A stretch of DNA of 64,000 nucleotides from Demequina sp. NBRC 110055. Its GTDB lineage: Bacteria > Actinomycetota > Actinomycetes > Actinomycetales > Demequinaceae. Under the pieces are notes generated by a model. The model ran no database searches. It saw only the letters and a program-made list of their open reading frames with translations, and was not told the origin of the DNA. Position numbers and translations under genes: made by a program. This document shows positions 37,778 through 46,907 of the stretch, piece after piece. Numbering within the stretch: the stretch's first letter is position 1; each line of letters begins with the position of its first letter. Location: contig NZ_BBRL01000004.1 of the NCBI RefSeq assembly GCF_002090135.1, forward strand, positions 806,001 to 870,000, read 5' to 3'.

Positions 37778-38253
37778 GGCCGATGCCCCGGCTGGCGGCC
37801 GTCGCCGGTCTCGCCCTGGCGGCGACGGCCCTCGCGGGCTGCGGCGCCGACGAGCCGGTCGACCTCCCCGACGCGGACACCTACGCGCGGGCGCTGTTCG
37901 ACGAAACAAATGCCGTGCGCGCCAAGAACGACCTCGAGCCTCTTATGTGGGATGACTGTCTGGCAGCCGAGGCCACCGAGCGCGCCGACGCGGTCAAGGA
38001 CGACGAGAAGCTGACCCACGCCACGCTCACCGCGCAGTGCACCGACGGCGAGCTGGCGGGGGAGAACCTCATCCGCATGGACGTTCAGCCCGACGAGGCC
38101 GTCGATGCCTGGATGAACTCCCCCAGTCACGCGGCCAACATTCTCACGCCCGGCTACCACTACCTGGGCGTGGGCTGCGTGCCGGCCGCTCAGGCGCTCG
38201 CGTGCTCGTGGGTCGCGGAGGGTGACCCCGGCGCGGGTTCGGCGATCTCCTAG
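37774..38253 (+). CDS. CAP/SCP-domain lipoprotein
   Basis: This 159-residue lipoprotein (signal ends ATALAGC) carries a CAP domain with the marks ALFDETNAVRAKNDLEPL, AGENLIRM and WMNSPSHAANILTPGYHYLG, keeping the SPSH histidine that its upstream neighbour lost. Bacterial CAP proteins are secreted, and their roles include lipid or glycan binding. The ATG at 37774 overlaps the preceding stop (ATGA). Both proteins share a VDLPDA linker after the signal, which supports duplication. Confidence 0.88.
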   Translation: MRPMPRLAAVAGLALAATALAGCGADEPVDLPDADTYARALFDETNAVRAKNDLEPLMWDDCLAAEATERADAVKDDEKLTHATLTAQCTDGELAGENLIRMDVQPDEAVDAWMNSPSHAANILTPGYHYLGVGCVPAAQALACSWVAEGDPGAGSAIS

Positions 38254-38801
38254 CCCGGCGTTTCGCCCCTGATCCAGTCCGCGATGTCCTTCACGCCGGA
38301 TTCGATGATCGCGAAGGACTCGTCGTAGGCCTCCTGCTCGCGTCCATAGGGGTCGGGGACGTCGGCGATCTCCATGCCGGCGAGCTGGGGCCGGAAGGCC
38401 GCGATGGCCTCTGGAATGTCAGCGAGCCGCTCGGCGGGGGTGTCGCCCTCGAGCTCCGCCCCGGCGCGCGCGGCCTGCACGAGCTCGTCGAAAAGGACGG
38501 TGCGCCGCAGCGCGGCGGGGGTCTGCTGGACAATCTCGGTGCGGTGCTCATGGGTCATCGCCACGACGATGCCCGCCTCGCTGGCGATCGTCGACGTCAG
38601 TTGTCGCGCCGCGTGCCCGCGGCCGTCGATGCCCGCGCCGTCCAGGTTCATCAGCATCTCTGTGGGAATCCCGCGACCCACCATGGCGCCCACGCCCGCG
38701 CTGCTCACCGCGGCGAGGTCGCCCAGGTACTCTTTCAGCAACAATTCCGCGGCAGGGGAGCGGCAGATGTTGCCGGTGCACACCGTCAGGATGCTCGTCA
38801 T
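38250..38801 (-). CDS. Low-molecular-weight protein-tyrosine phosphatase
   Basis: This 183-residue cytoplasmic phosphatase has the P-loop VCTGNICRSP (C(X)5R) at residues 7-16 and the general-acid loop PDPYGRE near residue 155. In exopolysaccharide systems such Wzb-type enzymes dephosphorylate the tyrosine kinase that controls chain length; the partner kinase is probably the autokinase at 41885-43267. The ATG at 38801 places the P-loop at the usual position; the upstream in-frame extension lacks conservation. It is tail-to-tail with the CAP gene and divergent from the DUF4012 gene. Confidence 0.92.
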   Translation of the reverse strand: MTSILTVCTGNICRSPAAELLLKEYLGDLAAVSSAGVGAMVGRGIPTEMLMNLDGAGIDGRGHAARQLTSTIASEAGIVVAMTHEHRTEIVQQTPAALRRTVLFDELVQAARAGAELEGDTPAERLADIPEAIAAFRPQLAGMEIADVPDPYGREQEAYDESFAIIESGVKDIADWIRGETPG

Positions 38802-38860
38802 GGTTGAACCCCTCAGTCCTGTCCGCGTCCCCACCGCCCACGTCGAGGAGCAAGCGAACA

Positions 38861-40636
38861 GTGCCCACCGTAGCGGCCCATGCCGGCACCAGGCCAGCGC
38901 GACGGTGGCCATGGGTCGTGGCCGGCGCCGCTGTCTTGGCCCTGGTACCGGTCGGGTTATTCGCCTGGGACGGCTACCAGCTGCTCACGTCGGTCGATGA
39001 GCTGGAGTCGTCGGCCGCCGCGGCCCAGCAGGCCGTGACCGACCGTGACGCCACGGCGCTGACCACCGAAGTCGCGGACCTGCAGGTCGCGGCCGCGACT
39101 TTCGCCGCGCACTCGTCCGGGTGGCACTGGGACCTCGCGGCCCACGTGCCGTGGGTGAGCGACCAGACGGTGCCGCTGCAGCAGGTGGGTCAGTCGGTCA
39201 GCGTGATCGCGGACGATGCCCTGGGCCCGCTCGCGGACATGGGTGACCTCTCCGCGTTGGAGGCGCCCCCCATTCAGGACGGACGCATCGACCCGTTCTT
39301 CCTGGAGGATTTCCGCGCGCCACTCGCTCAAGCGTCCGATGTCCTGGCCGAGCAGTCGGAGCAGCTCGCCGCCGTCGACATGACCGGCACGCTCGAGCAG
39401 ATTTCCGACCCGTACGAGGGGCTTGAGGACGATCTGTCTCAGATGGGCGACCTGGTCTACGTGGCCCACGTCGCCGCCGAACTCCTGCCCACCATGCTGG
39501 GCGGCGAGGAGCCGCGCACCTACGCGCTGATGGTGCAAAACAACGCCGAGCCGCGCGCCTCGGGTGGCATCCCCGGCGCGGTGCTCGAGCTCACCGTGGA
39601 CGACGGACGCGTGTCGCTCGGCGACTACATCCCAGCCTCCACCATGAGCGACCCCCAGAACCCGGTGGCAACCCTCACGGACGACGAGGAACGCATCTAC
39701 TCCATCAAGATGGCCCAGTACGCGCAGAACGTGAACTTCACCCCCGAATACCCGCGCGCGGCCGAGGTGATGGCGGCGTTCTGGGAGCGCGAGACGGGCG
39801 AGGCCGTCGACGGCGTGCTGTCGATCGACCCCGTCGCCATGGGCTACATGCTCGACGGCATGGAGCCGGTCACCATCGACGACGTGGAGATCACGAGCGA
39901 CAACCTCGCGCAGGTGCTGCTGTCCGACGTGTATTGGAAGTACCCCGAGCCTCAGCAGTCCGATGCGTTCTTCGCCCTCGCGGCCCGCGAGCTCTTCGGC
40001 CAGCTCCTTGGCGGCACCACCGACGTGATGGGTGGTGTCGAGACGGCGATCGACCAGCGGCGCTTCCTCGCGTGGTCGGCCCACGGCTCGGAACAGGACC
40101 TGCTCGCCACGGTCCCGCTCGCCGGAGACCTCGTCAGTGACGGGGACACCACCGGCGTCTACCTCAACGACGCCAACGGCGCGAAGATCGGGTACTACAT
40201 CGACCAGGACATCGAGGTCACCAACACGGTCTGCGCCGGCGGCGAGGTGCGCGGCCAGACCCTCGCGGTTACCTTCACCCACACCTACGACGGCGATATC
40301 GAAGAATTACCCGATTATGTTTCAGGTGGCGGGCAATTCGTCGACGTAGGACAATTCGTGGCGAATATGCATTTCTACCCGCCCGAGGGCTCCACGGTGA
40401 CCCGTGTCGAGCAGGATGGCAACGCGGCGCTGTACAGCCCCGACACTCACGACGGACGCGCCATGCTGACGCTCCGGATCGACCTCAGCCCTGGTGAAGG
40501 CACCACTGTTGAGTTCCAGACCAGCCTCGCCGAGCCTGCACCTCAGGCGCCCCAGGTGGCGTGGACGCCCTTGTCGCGAGTGGCGAATGTTACAGATGTG
40601 AAAACTTTGGGTGGGAGCAGCACAAATACCTGTTAG
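38861..40636 (+). CDS. DUF4012 exopolysaccharide-associated membrane protein
   Basis: This protein of about 591 residues has one N-terminal transmembrane helix (residues about 16-36) and a large extracellular part of the DUF4012 type. Key segments are YALMVQNNAEPRASGGIPGAV, the nitrogen-rich signature of the family, and DGVLSIDPVAMGYMLDGM. It has a distant LytR-CpsA-Psr-like layout and is often encoded in actinobacterial polysaccharide loci, which fits a role in polysaccharide attachment or export; this is not proven. GTG at 38861 follows GAGGAG; a TTG at 38804 would be the upstream alternative. An apparent local AT-rich patch lies near 40300-40370. Confidence 0.85.
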   Translation: MPTVAAHAGTRPARRWPWVVAGAAVLALVPVGLFAWDGYQLLTSVDELESSAAAAQQAVTDRDATALTTEVADLQVAAATFAAHSSGWHWDLAAHVPWVSDQTVPLQQVGQSVSVIADDALGPLADMGDLSALEAPPIQDGRIDPFFLEDFRAPLAQASDVLAEQSEQLAAVDMTGTLEQISDPYEGLEDDLSQMGDLVYVAHVAAELLPTMLGGEEPRTYALMVQNNAEPRASGGIPGAVLELTVDDGRVSLGDYIPASTMSDPQNPVATLTDDEERIYSIKMAQYAQNVNFTPEYPRAAEVMAAFWERETGEAVDGVLSIDPVAMGYMLDGMEPVTIDDVEITSDNLAQVLLSDVYWKYPEPQQSDAFFALAARELFGQLLGGTTDVMGGVETAIDQRRFLAWSAHGSEQDLLATVPLAGDLVSDGDTTGVYLNDANGAKIGYYIDQDIEVTNTVCAGGEVRGQTLAVTFTHTYDGDIEELPDYVSGGGQFVDVGQFVANMHFYPPEGSTVTRVEQDGNAALYSPDTHDGRAMLTLRIDLSPGEGTTVEFQTSLAEPAPQAPQVAWTPLSRVANVTDVKTLGGSSTNTC

Positions 40637-40682
40637 CCTGTCCGTGACTTTGAACGTGCACCATGTCTCACTGGGGGACCAC

Positions 40683-41210
40683 ATGATTCGCAAGACTGCC
40701 GCCGCGCTGATCGCCGGCGTTGCCCTCGCTCTCGCGCCCACCGCCGCCATGGCCTACACGCCCACCCCTGTTGGCGGTAGCACCGCCACGATCCCCGCTG
40801 GTGGCAGCGGCAGTTTCACGTTCGACGGCTTTGTGGCCGGCGAGACCGTCACGTTCACCCTGACCGGTGAGGGTGTCGGTCCCGGCAGCCTCGCGGGCAC
40901 CACCTCGGTCACCAAGGAGGCCGACGCGGATGGCGCGGCCGCCGCGACCGTGACCCTCCCCGAAGACGCCACCGGCACGTATGTGCTCTCGGCCGACGGT
41001 GAGGTCAGCGGCGACGCCGGCGACATCACCATCGAGTCGGGTGCGACCGCCTCGGCCGGCGGCACCGACACCGGCGCCGCCGCCTCGGGTGACGAGCTTT
41101 CCGGCACCGGCCCTTCCGACAACACCGTGCTCGTCGCGGGCGCTGCCGTCCTGCTCATCGCCGGCGCCGGCGCCGTCGTGGTGGCCTCGCGCCGCCGCAC
41201 CGACGCGTAA
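40683..41210 (+). CDS. Small exported protein with LSxTG-type wall/membrane anchor
   Basis: This 175-residue protein has a signal peptide (ending ALAPTAAMA), a beta-rich domain of about 90 residues (STATIPAGGSGSFTFDGF... VTFTLTGEGVG...), an Ala/Gly/Thr linker, and a C-terminal LSGTG followed by a hydrophobic helix and RRRTDA. This is a sortase-signal layout in which the usual LPxTG/LAxTG reads LSGTG. The ATG at 40683 follows GGGGGA. The domain resembles short Ig-like carrier modules of actinobacterial surface proteins. It is likely surface-anchored with unknown function and pairs with the next gene, which has the same architecture. Confidence 0.82.
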   Translation: MIRKTAAALIAGVALALAPTAAMAYTPTPVGGSTATIPAGGSGSFTFDGFVAGETVTFTLTGEGVGPGSLAGTTSVTKEADADGAAAATVTLPEDATGTYVLSADGEVSGDAGDITIESGATASAGGTDTGAAASGDELSGTGPSDNTVLVAGAAVLLIAGAGAVVVASRRRTDA

Positions 41211-41231
41211 CCGCCAGCACAGACTCTTTTC

Positions 41232-41261
41232 GCGGCCCCGCACCGACAGGTGCGGGGCCGC
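41232..41261 (+). terminator. Terminator between the two LSxTG genes
   Basis: GCGGCCCCGCACC pairs with GGTGCGGGGCCGC around loop GACA, 21 nt after the first stop. The T-run lies before rather than after the stem, so strength is uncertain. Confidence 0.7.
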
Positions 41262-41326
41262 TGCTGTGTGTGGCGACCTTGTCACAGCCGGGCGTCAGGA
41301 TTGGGACGCGGGACATTCCGGATGTT

Positions 41327-41884
41327 ATGGTCGCGCGGGCGCGAGACCTCCTCGCCGCCAGTCTGGAGCATCCGTTGATCCGTCGTTCCCTCGCCGCGTG
41401 CACACTCGCAGTGGCTCTCGCCTCCGCCCCGACGGCGGCACTGGCGGCGAACGCCTACCCCGCACCCCAGGACGCGCTCACCGTCAACGCGCAGCGTGTC
41501 GTCCCGGGCGGTGAGGTGATGGTGTCGGTCGGCGGACCGGCCGGAAGCGAAGCCCAGGTCCAGGTGACCAGCTCGGGCGAGGACGCCACCATTGCAGGCA
41601 CCGTGACCTCGGCGGTCAAGGTCATCCAGTCGGATGCGACGCCCGTCATGTTCACCGTCACCGTGCCATCGGCAAGCGGCACCGTCGGTGTGACGGCGCT
41701 CCTCGACGGCGTCGCTGTCGACACCGCCACCATCTCCGTGGTCTCGGAGGCAGCCGCGGCTGCCTCCGATGATCTCAGCGTGACGGGTCCCGAGGTGGTC
41801 GGCATCGCCGTTGCCGCCATCGTGCTCGTCGGCGGAGGCGCCGCGATCGCTATCGCCGCGCGTCGCCGCCGCGACGACGACTAG
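41327..41884 (+). CDS. Second small exported protein with LSxTG-type anchor
   Basis: This protein of about 185 residues has a signal sequence ending APTAALAA, one beta-sandwich-like domain (ALTVNAQRVVPGGEVMVSVGG... GTVGVTALLDGVAVDTATI), then LSVTG, a transmembrane helix and RRRRDDD. The architecture matches its upstream neighbour, suggesting duplication and divergence. ATG at 41327 was preferred because it gives a moderate n-region; the frame is open to 41270 and no ribosome site decides. It is tail-to-tail with the tyrosine autokinase gene with no gap. Confidence 0.75.
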   Translation: MVARARDLLAASLEHPLIRRSLAACTLAVALASAPTAALAANAYPAPQDALTVNAQRVVPGGEVMVSVGGPAGSEAQVQVTSSGEDATIAGTVTSAVKVIQSDATPVMFTVTVPSASGTVGVTALLDGVAVDTATISVVSEAAAAASDDLSVTGPEVVGIAVAAIVLVGGGAAIAIAARRRRDDD

Positions 41885-43267
41885 CTACTTCTTCGTCGCT
41901 TTCTCGCCGTAGGTCGACGAGGCGTAGCCGTAGCGACCGTACCCGTAGGCGTCGGGGCCCTTGGTGGGCAGCATCGTCAGCACGAAGCCCGAGACGGGCG
42001 CCGCCACATTGGCGAGAGCGTCGAGCGCGCCCTCTACCTGATGGGTGCGGGTCTTGCCCGCGGCTACCACGACCACGGAGCCGCCCACCAGGCGCGAGAG
42101 TACTGCGGCATCGGTCACGGGCAGCAGCGGCGGAGCGTCGTACAGCACGACGTCGAACTCGTCGTTGAGGCGCTCGATGAGCTGAGACATCGCCGTCGAG
42201 CCCAGCAACTCCGAGGGGTTGGGCGGAATCGCGCCGGCGGGCAAGAGGTACAGCGAGGTGCGTCCCCACCGCTGCACGGCGTCATGGAGGCCCATGCGGC
42301 CGATGAGCACGTCGGAGAGCCCCACTCCGCCCTCGATGCCCATGTACTCGGCCATCTTCGGCTTGCGCAGGTCGGCACCCACCAGGAGGACCTTCGCACC
42401 TGCGTCGGACAGCGAAATCGCGAGATTCGCTGCCGTAGTGGACTTGCCCTCGCCGGGGAGCGCGGACGTCACGACAAAGGAGCGCTCGCGCCCGGCATCG
42501 AGGAACTGCAGGTTGGTGCGCAGCGTACGGAAGGATTCGGCGCGCGGACTACGCGGGTCGGCGTGAATGACCAGCGGGCGCTCGGTGGCCTTGGGGTCAA
42601 ACACGATGCCGCCGATGACAGGCGTCTCCGCGAGAAGCTCGAGGTCGCGCTCGCCACGGATACGGGTGTCGAGGGCGTGGCGCAGCAGCGCGATCGCCAG
42701 CCCCGCCGCGAGTCCCAGGAGCAGGCCCAGGGCGGTGTTGAGCGGCTTGTTGGGGCTCACCGGAGCCTGAGGGATCTCGGCCTCCTGCACCAGCGTCAAC
42801 TGGACGGGAGAGGCCCCGTCAGCCGCATCAGTCGTCTCGATCGCCTCGACCACCTCAATGAGCGCATTCGCCGTGCCCGTGGCAAGGGACGCCGCGTAGA
42901 CCGGGTCCGTGTTGGTTGCTGTGACATCGATAACCGAAGTGTTCGTCGGGGCGGATGCCGAGATCATGCCGCGCAGGCCGCTCGCGGAGACGTCGAGACC
43001 CAACTCCTCGATGGTGGGCTGCAGCACGGCGGCAGTACGCACGAGGTCGGCGTAGGTCTGCACGCGCTGCACGGTGAAGCTGTTGCCCTGCTGAAGCTCG
43101 GAGGCGTTGTCGGCGCCGGTGGTCGACACGAACACCTTGGACGAAGCCGAATACGAGGGCGTCGCCAGGAGGGAGTACGCCACTCCGGCACCGGCGCCCA
43201 GCACCGTGAGCAACACGATGATCAGCCAGTTCTTGCGTAGTACCAGGAGGTAGTCCTGCAGTTCCAC
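41885..43267 (-). CDS. Polysaccharide co-polymerase / tyrosine autokinase (Wzc/CapAB type)
   Basis: This protein of about 460 residues fuses a Wzz chain-length domain (two transmembrane helices near residues 13-33 and 170-190, with the proline-rich PQAPVSPNKPL before the second) to a cytoplasmic BY-kinase. Walker A is SALPGEGKST, Walker A' LLVGADLRKP and Walker B VVLYDAPPL. The tail YGYGRYGYASSTYGEK carries the tyrosine cluster that is autophosphorylated. It sets exopolysaccharide chain length and export, probably opposed by the phosphatase at 38250-38801. GTG at 43267 (MELQDYLLVL) lies behind GGGGAG and fits the family start; ATG at 43279 is the alternative. Confidence 0.92.
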   Translation of the reverse strand: MELQDYLLVLRKNWLIIVLLTVLGAGAGVAYSLLATPSYSASSKVFVSTTGADNASELQQGNSFTVQRVQTYADLVRTAAVLQPTIEELGLDVSASGLRGMISASAPTNTSVIDVTATNTDPVYAASLATGTANALIEVVEAIETTDAADGASPVQLTLVQEAEIPQAPVSPNKPLNTALGLLLGLAAGLAIALLRHALDTRIRGERDLELLAETPVIGGIVFDPKATERPLVIHADPRSPRAESFRTLRTNLQFLDAGRERSFVVTSALPGEGKSTTAANLAISLSDAGAKVLLVGADLRKPKMAEYMGIEGGVGLSDVLIGRMGLHDAVQRWGRTSLYLLPAGAIPPNPSELLGSTAMSQLIERLNDEFDVVLYDAPPLLPVTDAAVLSRLVGGSVVVVAAGKTRTHQVEGALDALANVAAPVSGFVLTMLPTKGPDAYGYGRYGYASSTYGEKATKK

Positions 43268-43338
43268 GTTTCTCCCCATCAGCAGCCGAACGGACTGCAG
43301 TCATTCTTCCATGTCCACGCGGCGCGCAGGGTGAGCGA

Positions 43339-44340
43339 CTACTCGCGGAGGTGTTCCGCGTTCTCCAGGAACCACTGGTAGGTGGAGCGGAGGCCGTCTT
43401 CGAGGCCGATGCTCGCGGTCCAGCCCGCTTGGGCCAGCTTGGAGACGTCGAGCAGCTTTTGCGGGGTGCCGTCGGGCTTGGTGGTGTCCCATTCGGTGGT
43501 GCCGGTGTAGCCGGTGACGGCGGCGGTGGTCTCCGCGATCTCGGCGATGGTGACGTCGGTTCCGGTGCCGACGTTGACTTGTTGGGGTCCGTCGTAGTTT
43601 TCCAGGAGGTGGAGGCAGGCGGCGGCCATGTCGTCGACGTGGAGGAACTCGCGTCGGGGTGTGCCGGTGCCCCAGTTGGTGACCACGTCCGTGCCGGACT
43701 GGACGGCTTCGTGGTAGCGGCGAATCAGGGCCGGGAGTACGTGGGATCCGGTGGGGGAGAAGTTGTCGCCGGGGCCGTAGAGGTTGGTGGGCATGGCGCT
43801 AATCCATGCTTTGCCGTATTCGCGGCGTGCGGCTTGGATGTGCATGATGCCGGCGATCTTCGCGATCGCGTATGCGTCGTTGGTGTGCTCCAGGTAGCCG
43901 GTGTGGAGGGCGTCCTCCGTGATGGGCTGGGTTGCCATCTTGGGATAGATACAGGACGAACCTAGGAAGAGCAGCCTCTCGACGCCGGTCTCGAGCGCCG
44001 CGTCGATGACGTTGGTTTGGATACGAATGTTGTCGCTCAGGAACTCGACGGGGTACGTGTTGTTGGCGAGGATTCCGCCGACCTTGGCGGCGGCGAGGAC
44101 GACGTATTGGGGGTTGGTGTCGCGCATGAACGCGAACACCGCTTCACGGTCCGTGAGGTCCAGCTCGGATGAGGTGCGTCCGACGAGGTTGGTGAAGCCT
44201 TCTGCTTCGAGTGTGCGCCACATGGCACCACCGACGAGGCCCCGGTGGCCTGCCACATAGAACGTGGCGTCGCGGTCGAGTCGTGCGGGGGTGTAATTGA
44301 CGTTGTCGGTGATGCGCGGGCCGTCGTCGATGGTCGTCAT
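43339..44340 (-). CDS. fcl: GDP-L-fucose synthase
   Basis: This 333-residue short-chain dehydrogenase converts GDP-4-keto-6-deoxymannose to GDP-L-fucose by epimerisation and NADPH reduction. Family marks are the nucleotide motif VAGHRGLVGGAMW near residue 29, AAAKVGGILANNTYP, LGSSCIYP with the catalytic Ser, and AYAIAKIAG with Tyr and Lys; NLYGPGDNF is the fucose-synthase signature. It follows gmd on the same strand with a 20-nt gap, so the two complete GDP-fucose supply for the polysaccharide. Confidence 0.95.
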   Translation of the reverse strand: MTTIDDGPRITDNVNYTPARLDRDATFYVAGHRGLVGGAMWRTLEAEGFTNLVGRTSSELDLTDREAVFAFMRDTNPQYVVLAAAKVGGILANNTYPVEFLSDNIRIQTNVIDAALETGVERLLFLGSSCIYPKMATQPITEDALHTGYLEHTNDAYAIAKIAGIMHIQAARREYGKAWISAMPTNLYGPGDNFSPTGSHVLPALIRRYHEAVQSGTDVVTNWGTGTPRREFLHVDDMAAACLHLLENYDGPQQVNVGTGTDVTIAEIAETTAAVTGYTGTTEWDTTKPDGTPQKLLDVSKLAQAGWTASIGLEDGLRSTYQWFLENAEHLRE

Positions 44341-44360
44341 AGTTCGTCGACTCCAGGGAG

Positions 44361-45386
44361 CTACTTGTAGGTGTCGAGAGTAACGGTGTCGATCCAGGGA
44401 CGGCCTTCGTGCTTGAGCATCTCGATATCGGCATCAACCATCAGACGCGCGAGGTCCGCGGAGTGGACGGAGGCCTTCCACCCGAGCTTCTGCTCGGCCT
44501 TCGTGGGGTCACCGATGAGGGCGTCGACTTCGGTGGGGCGAAGGTAGCGCTCATCGAACTTGACGTGGTCGTGCCAGTTCAGGCCCGCGTGTTCGAAGGA
44601 CGCATCGAGGAAGTCACGCACCGTGATGCCGACACCGGTGGCCAGCACGAAGTCTTCGGGCTCATCTGCCTGCAGCATGCGCCACATGCCTTCGGCGTAT
44701 TCGGCGGCGTATCCCCAGTCACGAATGGAGTCGAGGTTACCGAGCCATAGTTCGTCTTGCAGGCCCGCCTTGATACGTGCGACGGCGCGGGTGATCTTGC
44801 GTGTGACGAACGTTTCGCCGCGGCGGGGAGACTCGTGGTTGAAAAGGATGCCGTTGACGGCAAACATCCCGTAACCCTCACGGTAGTTCTTCGTCACCCA
44901 ATACGAGTAGACCTTGGCGGCACCGTAGGGCGAGCGGGGATAGAAGGGGGTGTCCTCACCCTGCGGGGGCGGGGTGGCGCCGAACATCTCGGAGGTGGAG
45001 GCCTGATAGAAGCGGCAGTGGATGCCGGCCTTGCGAACGGCCTCCAGCATGCGCATGGAACCGATGCCCGTGACGTCACCGGTGTGCTCGGGCTCATCGA
45101 AACTCACTCGCACGTGAGACTGGGCCGCGAGGTTATAAACCTCGTCCGGGTTGATGTCATGAAGGAGCGAGACAAGGCGTGAACCGTCAGAGAGGTCCCC
45201 ATAGTGAAGAAAAAGCCTCGCGTCTTTGTTATGCGGATCGGTGTAAAGGTGGTCGATCCGTGACGTGTTAAACGTCGACGCACGGCGGATGAGGCCATGG
45301 ACTTCGTACCCCTTGGCTAGCAGGAGCTCGGCGAGGTAGGAGCCGTCCTGGCCCGTTACGCCAGTAATAAACGCGCGCTTCGTCAT
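44361..45386 (-). CDS. gmd: GDP-mannose 4,6-dehydratase
   Basis: This 341-residue NADP-dependent enzyme makes GDP-4-keto-6-deoxymannose from GDP-mannose. It has the Rossmann motif [17 protein letters not shown] near residue 8, [15 protein letters not shown], the catalytic STSEMFG region with [10 protein letters not shown], and [16 protein letters not shown] typical of GMD. The ATG at 45386 follows AAAGGAC; the longer frame to 45536 covers the promoter region. It is the first gene of the gmd-fcl pair and divergent from the WecG/TagA gene, with a 237-bp AT-richer gap between. Confidence 0.96.
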   Translation of the reverse strand: MTKRAFITGVTGQDGSYLAELLLAKGYEVHGLIRRASTFNTSRIDHLYTDPHNKDARLFLHYGDLSDGSRLVSLLHDINPDEVYNLAAQSHVRVSFDEPEHTGDVTGIGSMRMLEAVRKAGIHCRFYQASTSEMFGATPPPQGEDTPFYPRSPYGAAKVYSYWVTKNYREGYGMFAVNGILFNHESPRRGETFVTRKITRAVARIKAGLQDELWLGNLDSIRDWGYAAEYAEGMWRMLQADEPEDFVLATGVGITVRDFLDASFEHAGLNWHDHVKFDERYLRPTEVDALIGDPTKAEQKLGWKASVHSADLARLMVDADIEMLKHEGRPWIDTVTLDTYK

Positions 45387-45623
45387 ATAGGTCCTTTGGC
45401 GGTTGCCGGCTGAAAGACGGCGAATTAGCGGTAGTGAGAACTGTATCGTCAATGAGCGAGGAGAAAACACGGCGCCCACGTCGCACAGTCGCCGACCCTC
45501 AAACCCCACGGTTAACCTGCGAATCTTAGCGTACACTGCTTAGGGTCTTGCGTCCCCGGCAAACGCAATGGCGAAGTTGATCGACCTTGCCTATCAATAC
45601 GATTATACTGTGGAGATTCTCGA
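45387..45623. promoter_or_regulatory. Divergent promoter region at the edge of the lower-GC block
   Basis: This 237-bp gap separates gmd (minus) from the WecG/TagA gene (plus). A good -10 box TATACT (45604-45609) lies 14 nt before the ATG at 45624, giving a very short leader; no clear -35 box sits at 16-18 nt. The base composition becomes visibly more AT-rich here. Confidence 0.45.
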
Positions 45624-46361
45624 ATGGCGCGAATCGGAAATATACATGTTGCCAGGGGATCGCGACGAGACCTCACGGTAAGAGTCCTTGAGATGGCGAG
45701 GCAGTCAGCGGCGGGTTCCCATGTCGTTCTGGCGAACGCCTTTACAGTGCACAACGCCGCCATCAACCCGGAATATGCGGGAGTTGTCAATCGCGCATTT
45801 GCGATTATAGACAGCCGCGTAATCGTCGCGTCATTGCGGCTTCGGAAATTGCGGGGATATGTTCAGCTTCGCGGCTCAGATCTCATGGACGACTTAATTT
45901 CCGCGGGGTTAGAAGAGTACTTGAGCCACGCTTTTGTGGGAGGAAGCCCAGAAGTAATCGGCCGCCTTGAGGATTGGTTCCGTGTGGCGCATCCTGACGC
46001 TATTGGCGAGGCTTTCTATAGTCCGAGCTTCCTTCCTGTCGGCGAAGAGTTGGTGGAGTCGTGCGTCAAGGGAGTCCCTCTAGATGCCGTCGATATTATT
46101 TGGCTTGGTCTGGGAAGCCCGAAGCAAGACTGGGTTGCTGAAAAGATTGCCGTTAGGACTGGCAAAGTGGTTATTGGTGTTGGCGCTGCTTTCGATTTCA
46201 AGGCGGGCAACCGCAAGGAAGCGCCGAAGTTCTTACGACTAGTCGGGCTCGAATGGGCATATCGACTCGTGAAAGAGCCCCGTCGACTCTGGCGTCGATA
46301 TATGACTGGAAATGCCACGTTGCTGCGTTTACTGATTCGCGGCGATGGGGTCTCCCAGTAA
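45624..46361 (+). CDS. WecG/TagA/CpsF-family glycosyltransferase
   Basis: This 245-residue GT26 enzyme probably adds the second sugar (often ManNAc or a uronic acid form) to the lipid-linked primer at the inner membrane face. Family marks are ANAFTVHNAA, LRGSDLMDDL, LGLGSPKQDW and the signature VGAAFDFKAGNRKEAPKF followed by GLEWAYRLVKEPRRLWRRY. It opens a plus-strand operon of closely spaced or overlapping genes to 50.7 kb. Codon use is less GC-biased than in flanking genes, a sign of transfer. Confidence 0.92.
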   Translation: MARIGNIHVARGSRRDLTVRVLEMARQSAAGSHVVLANAFTVHNAAINPEYAGVVNRAFAIIDSRVIVASLRLRKLRGYVQLRGSDLMDDLISAGLEEYLSHAFVGGSPEVIGRLEDWFRVAHPDAIGEAFYSPSFLPVGEELVESCVKGVPLDAVDIIWLGLGSPKQDWVAEKIAVRTGKVVIGVGAAFDFKAGNRKEAPKFLRLVGLEWAYRLVKEPRRLWRRYMTGNATLLRLLIRGDGVSQ

Positions 46362-46376
46362 GTAGAAGGAAAATAG

Positions 46377-46907
46377 ATGAAAAAGCTAAGCAATGCGCGT
46401 CGGATCGCAATTAGGATCTTACGTGGCAGGGAGGCAGAAGCAAAATATCTCGGAGTGGAGCTCGGTGCGAATGTGCGCCTACTCTCATCGGGATTCGGTT
46501 CCGAGCCGTGGCTGGTGTCAATTGGAACTGGAACGACAATTAGCGGAAGGGTTCAATTCATCACGCACGATGGCATCGGGGCGCTCGTGCGAGATGAAAA
46601 TGGCAGACGCTACCGGTACGAGCGTATCGAGGTTGGCGCGCATTGCTTTGTGGGCTTTGGCGTGATCGTCATGCCTGGCGTGAGGATCGGTGACGGCGCA
46701 GTCGTCGGCGCGGGTGCAGTGGTCACGAAGAGTGTCGCGGCGGGCACCGTAGTCGCGGGAAATCCTGCAATGCCCATAGCTGGGACGGCCGACTTGCTAG
46801 ACCGTGTTGCCAAGTGGCCCAGCGATAGCGATCGACGTACGCGTGATCTTCGGCAGTGGTCAACCGAGGTGGCTAGGGGAGTGCACGGGGAATGGGAAAG
46901 TAAATGA
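46377..46907 (+). CDS. Hexapeptide-repeat acyltransferase
   Basis: This 176-residue protein has left-handed beta-helix hexapeptide repeats ([15 protein letters not shown], then [35 protein letters not shown] in one run) ending VVAGNPAM, as in LbH O-acetyltransferases of the WcaF/CysE type. It probably O-acetylates a sugar of the repeat unit. Its last 4 nt overlap the next gene. The donor is expected to be acetyl-CoA; the acceptor sugar is unknown. Confidence 0.85.
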   Translation: MKKLSNARRIAIRILRGREAEAKYLGVELGANVRLLSSGFGSEPWLVSIGTGTTISGRVQFITHDGIGALVRDENGRRYRYERIEVGAHCFVGFGVIVMPGVRIGDGAVVGAGAVVTKSVAAGTVVAGNPAMPIAGTADLLDRVAKWPSDSDRRTRDLRQWSTEVARGVHGEWESK

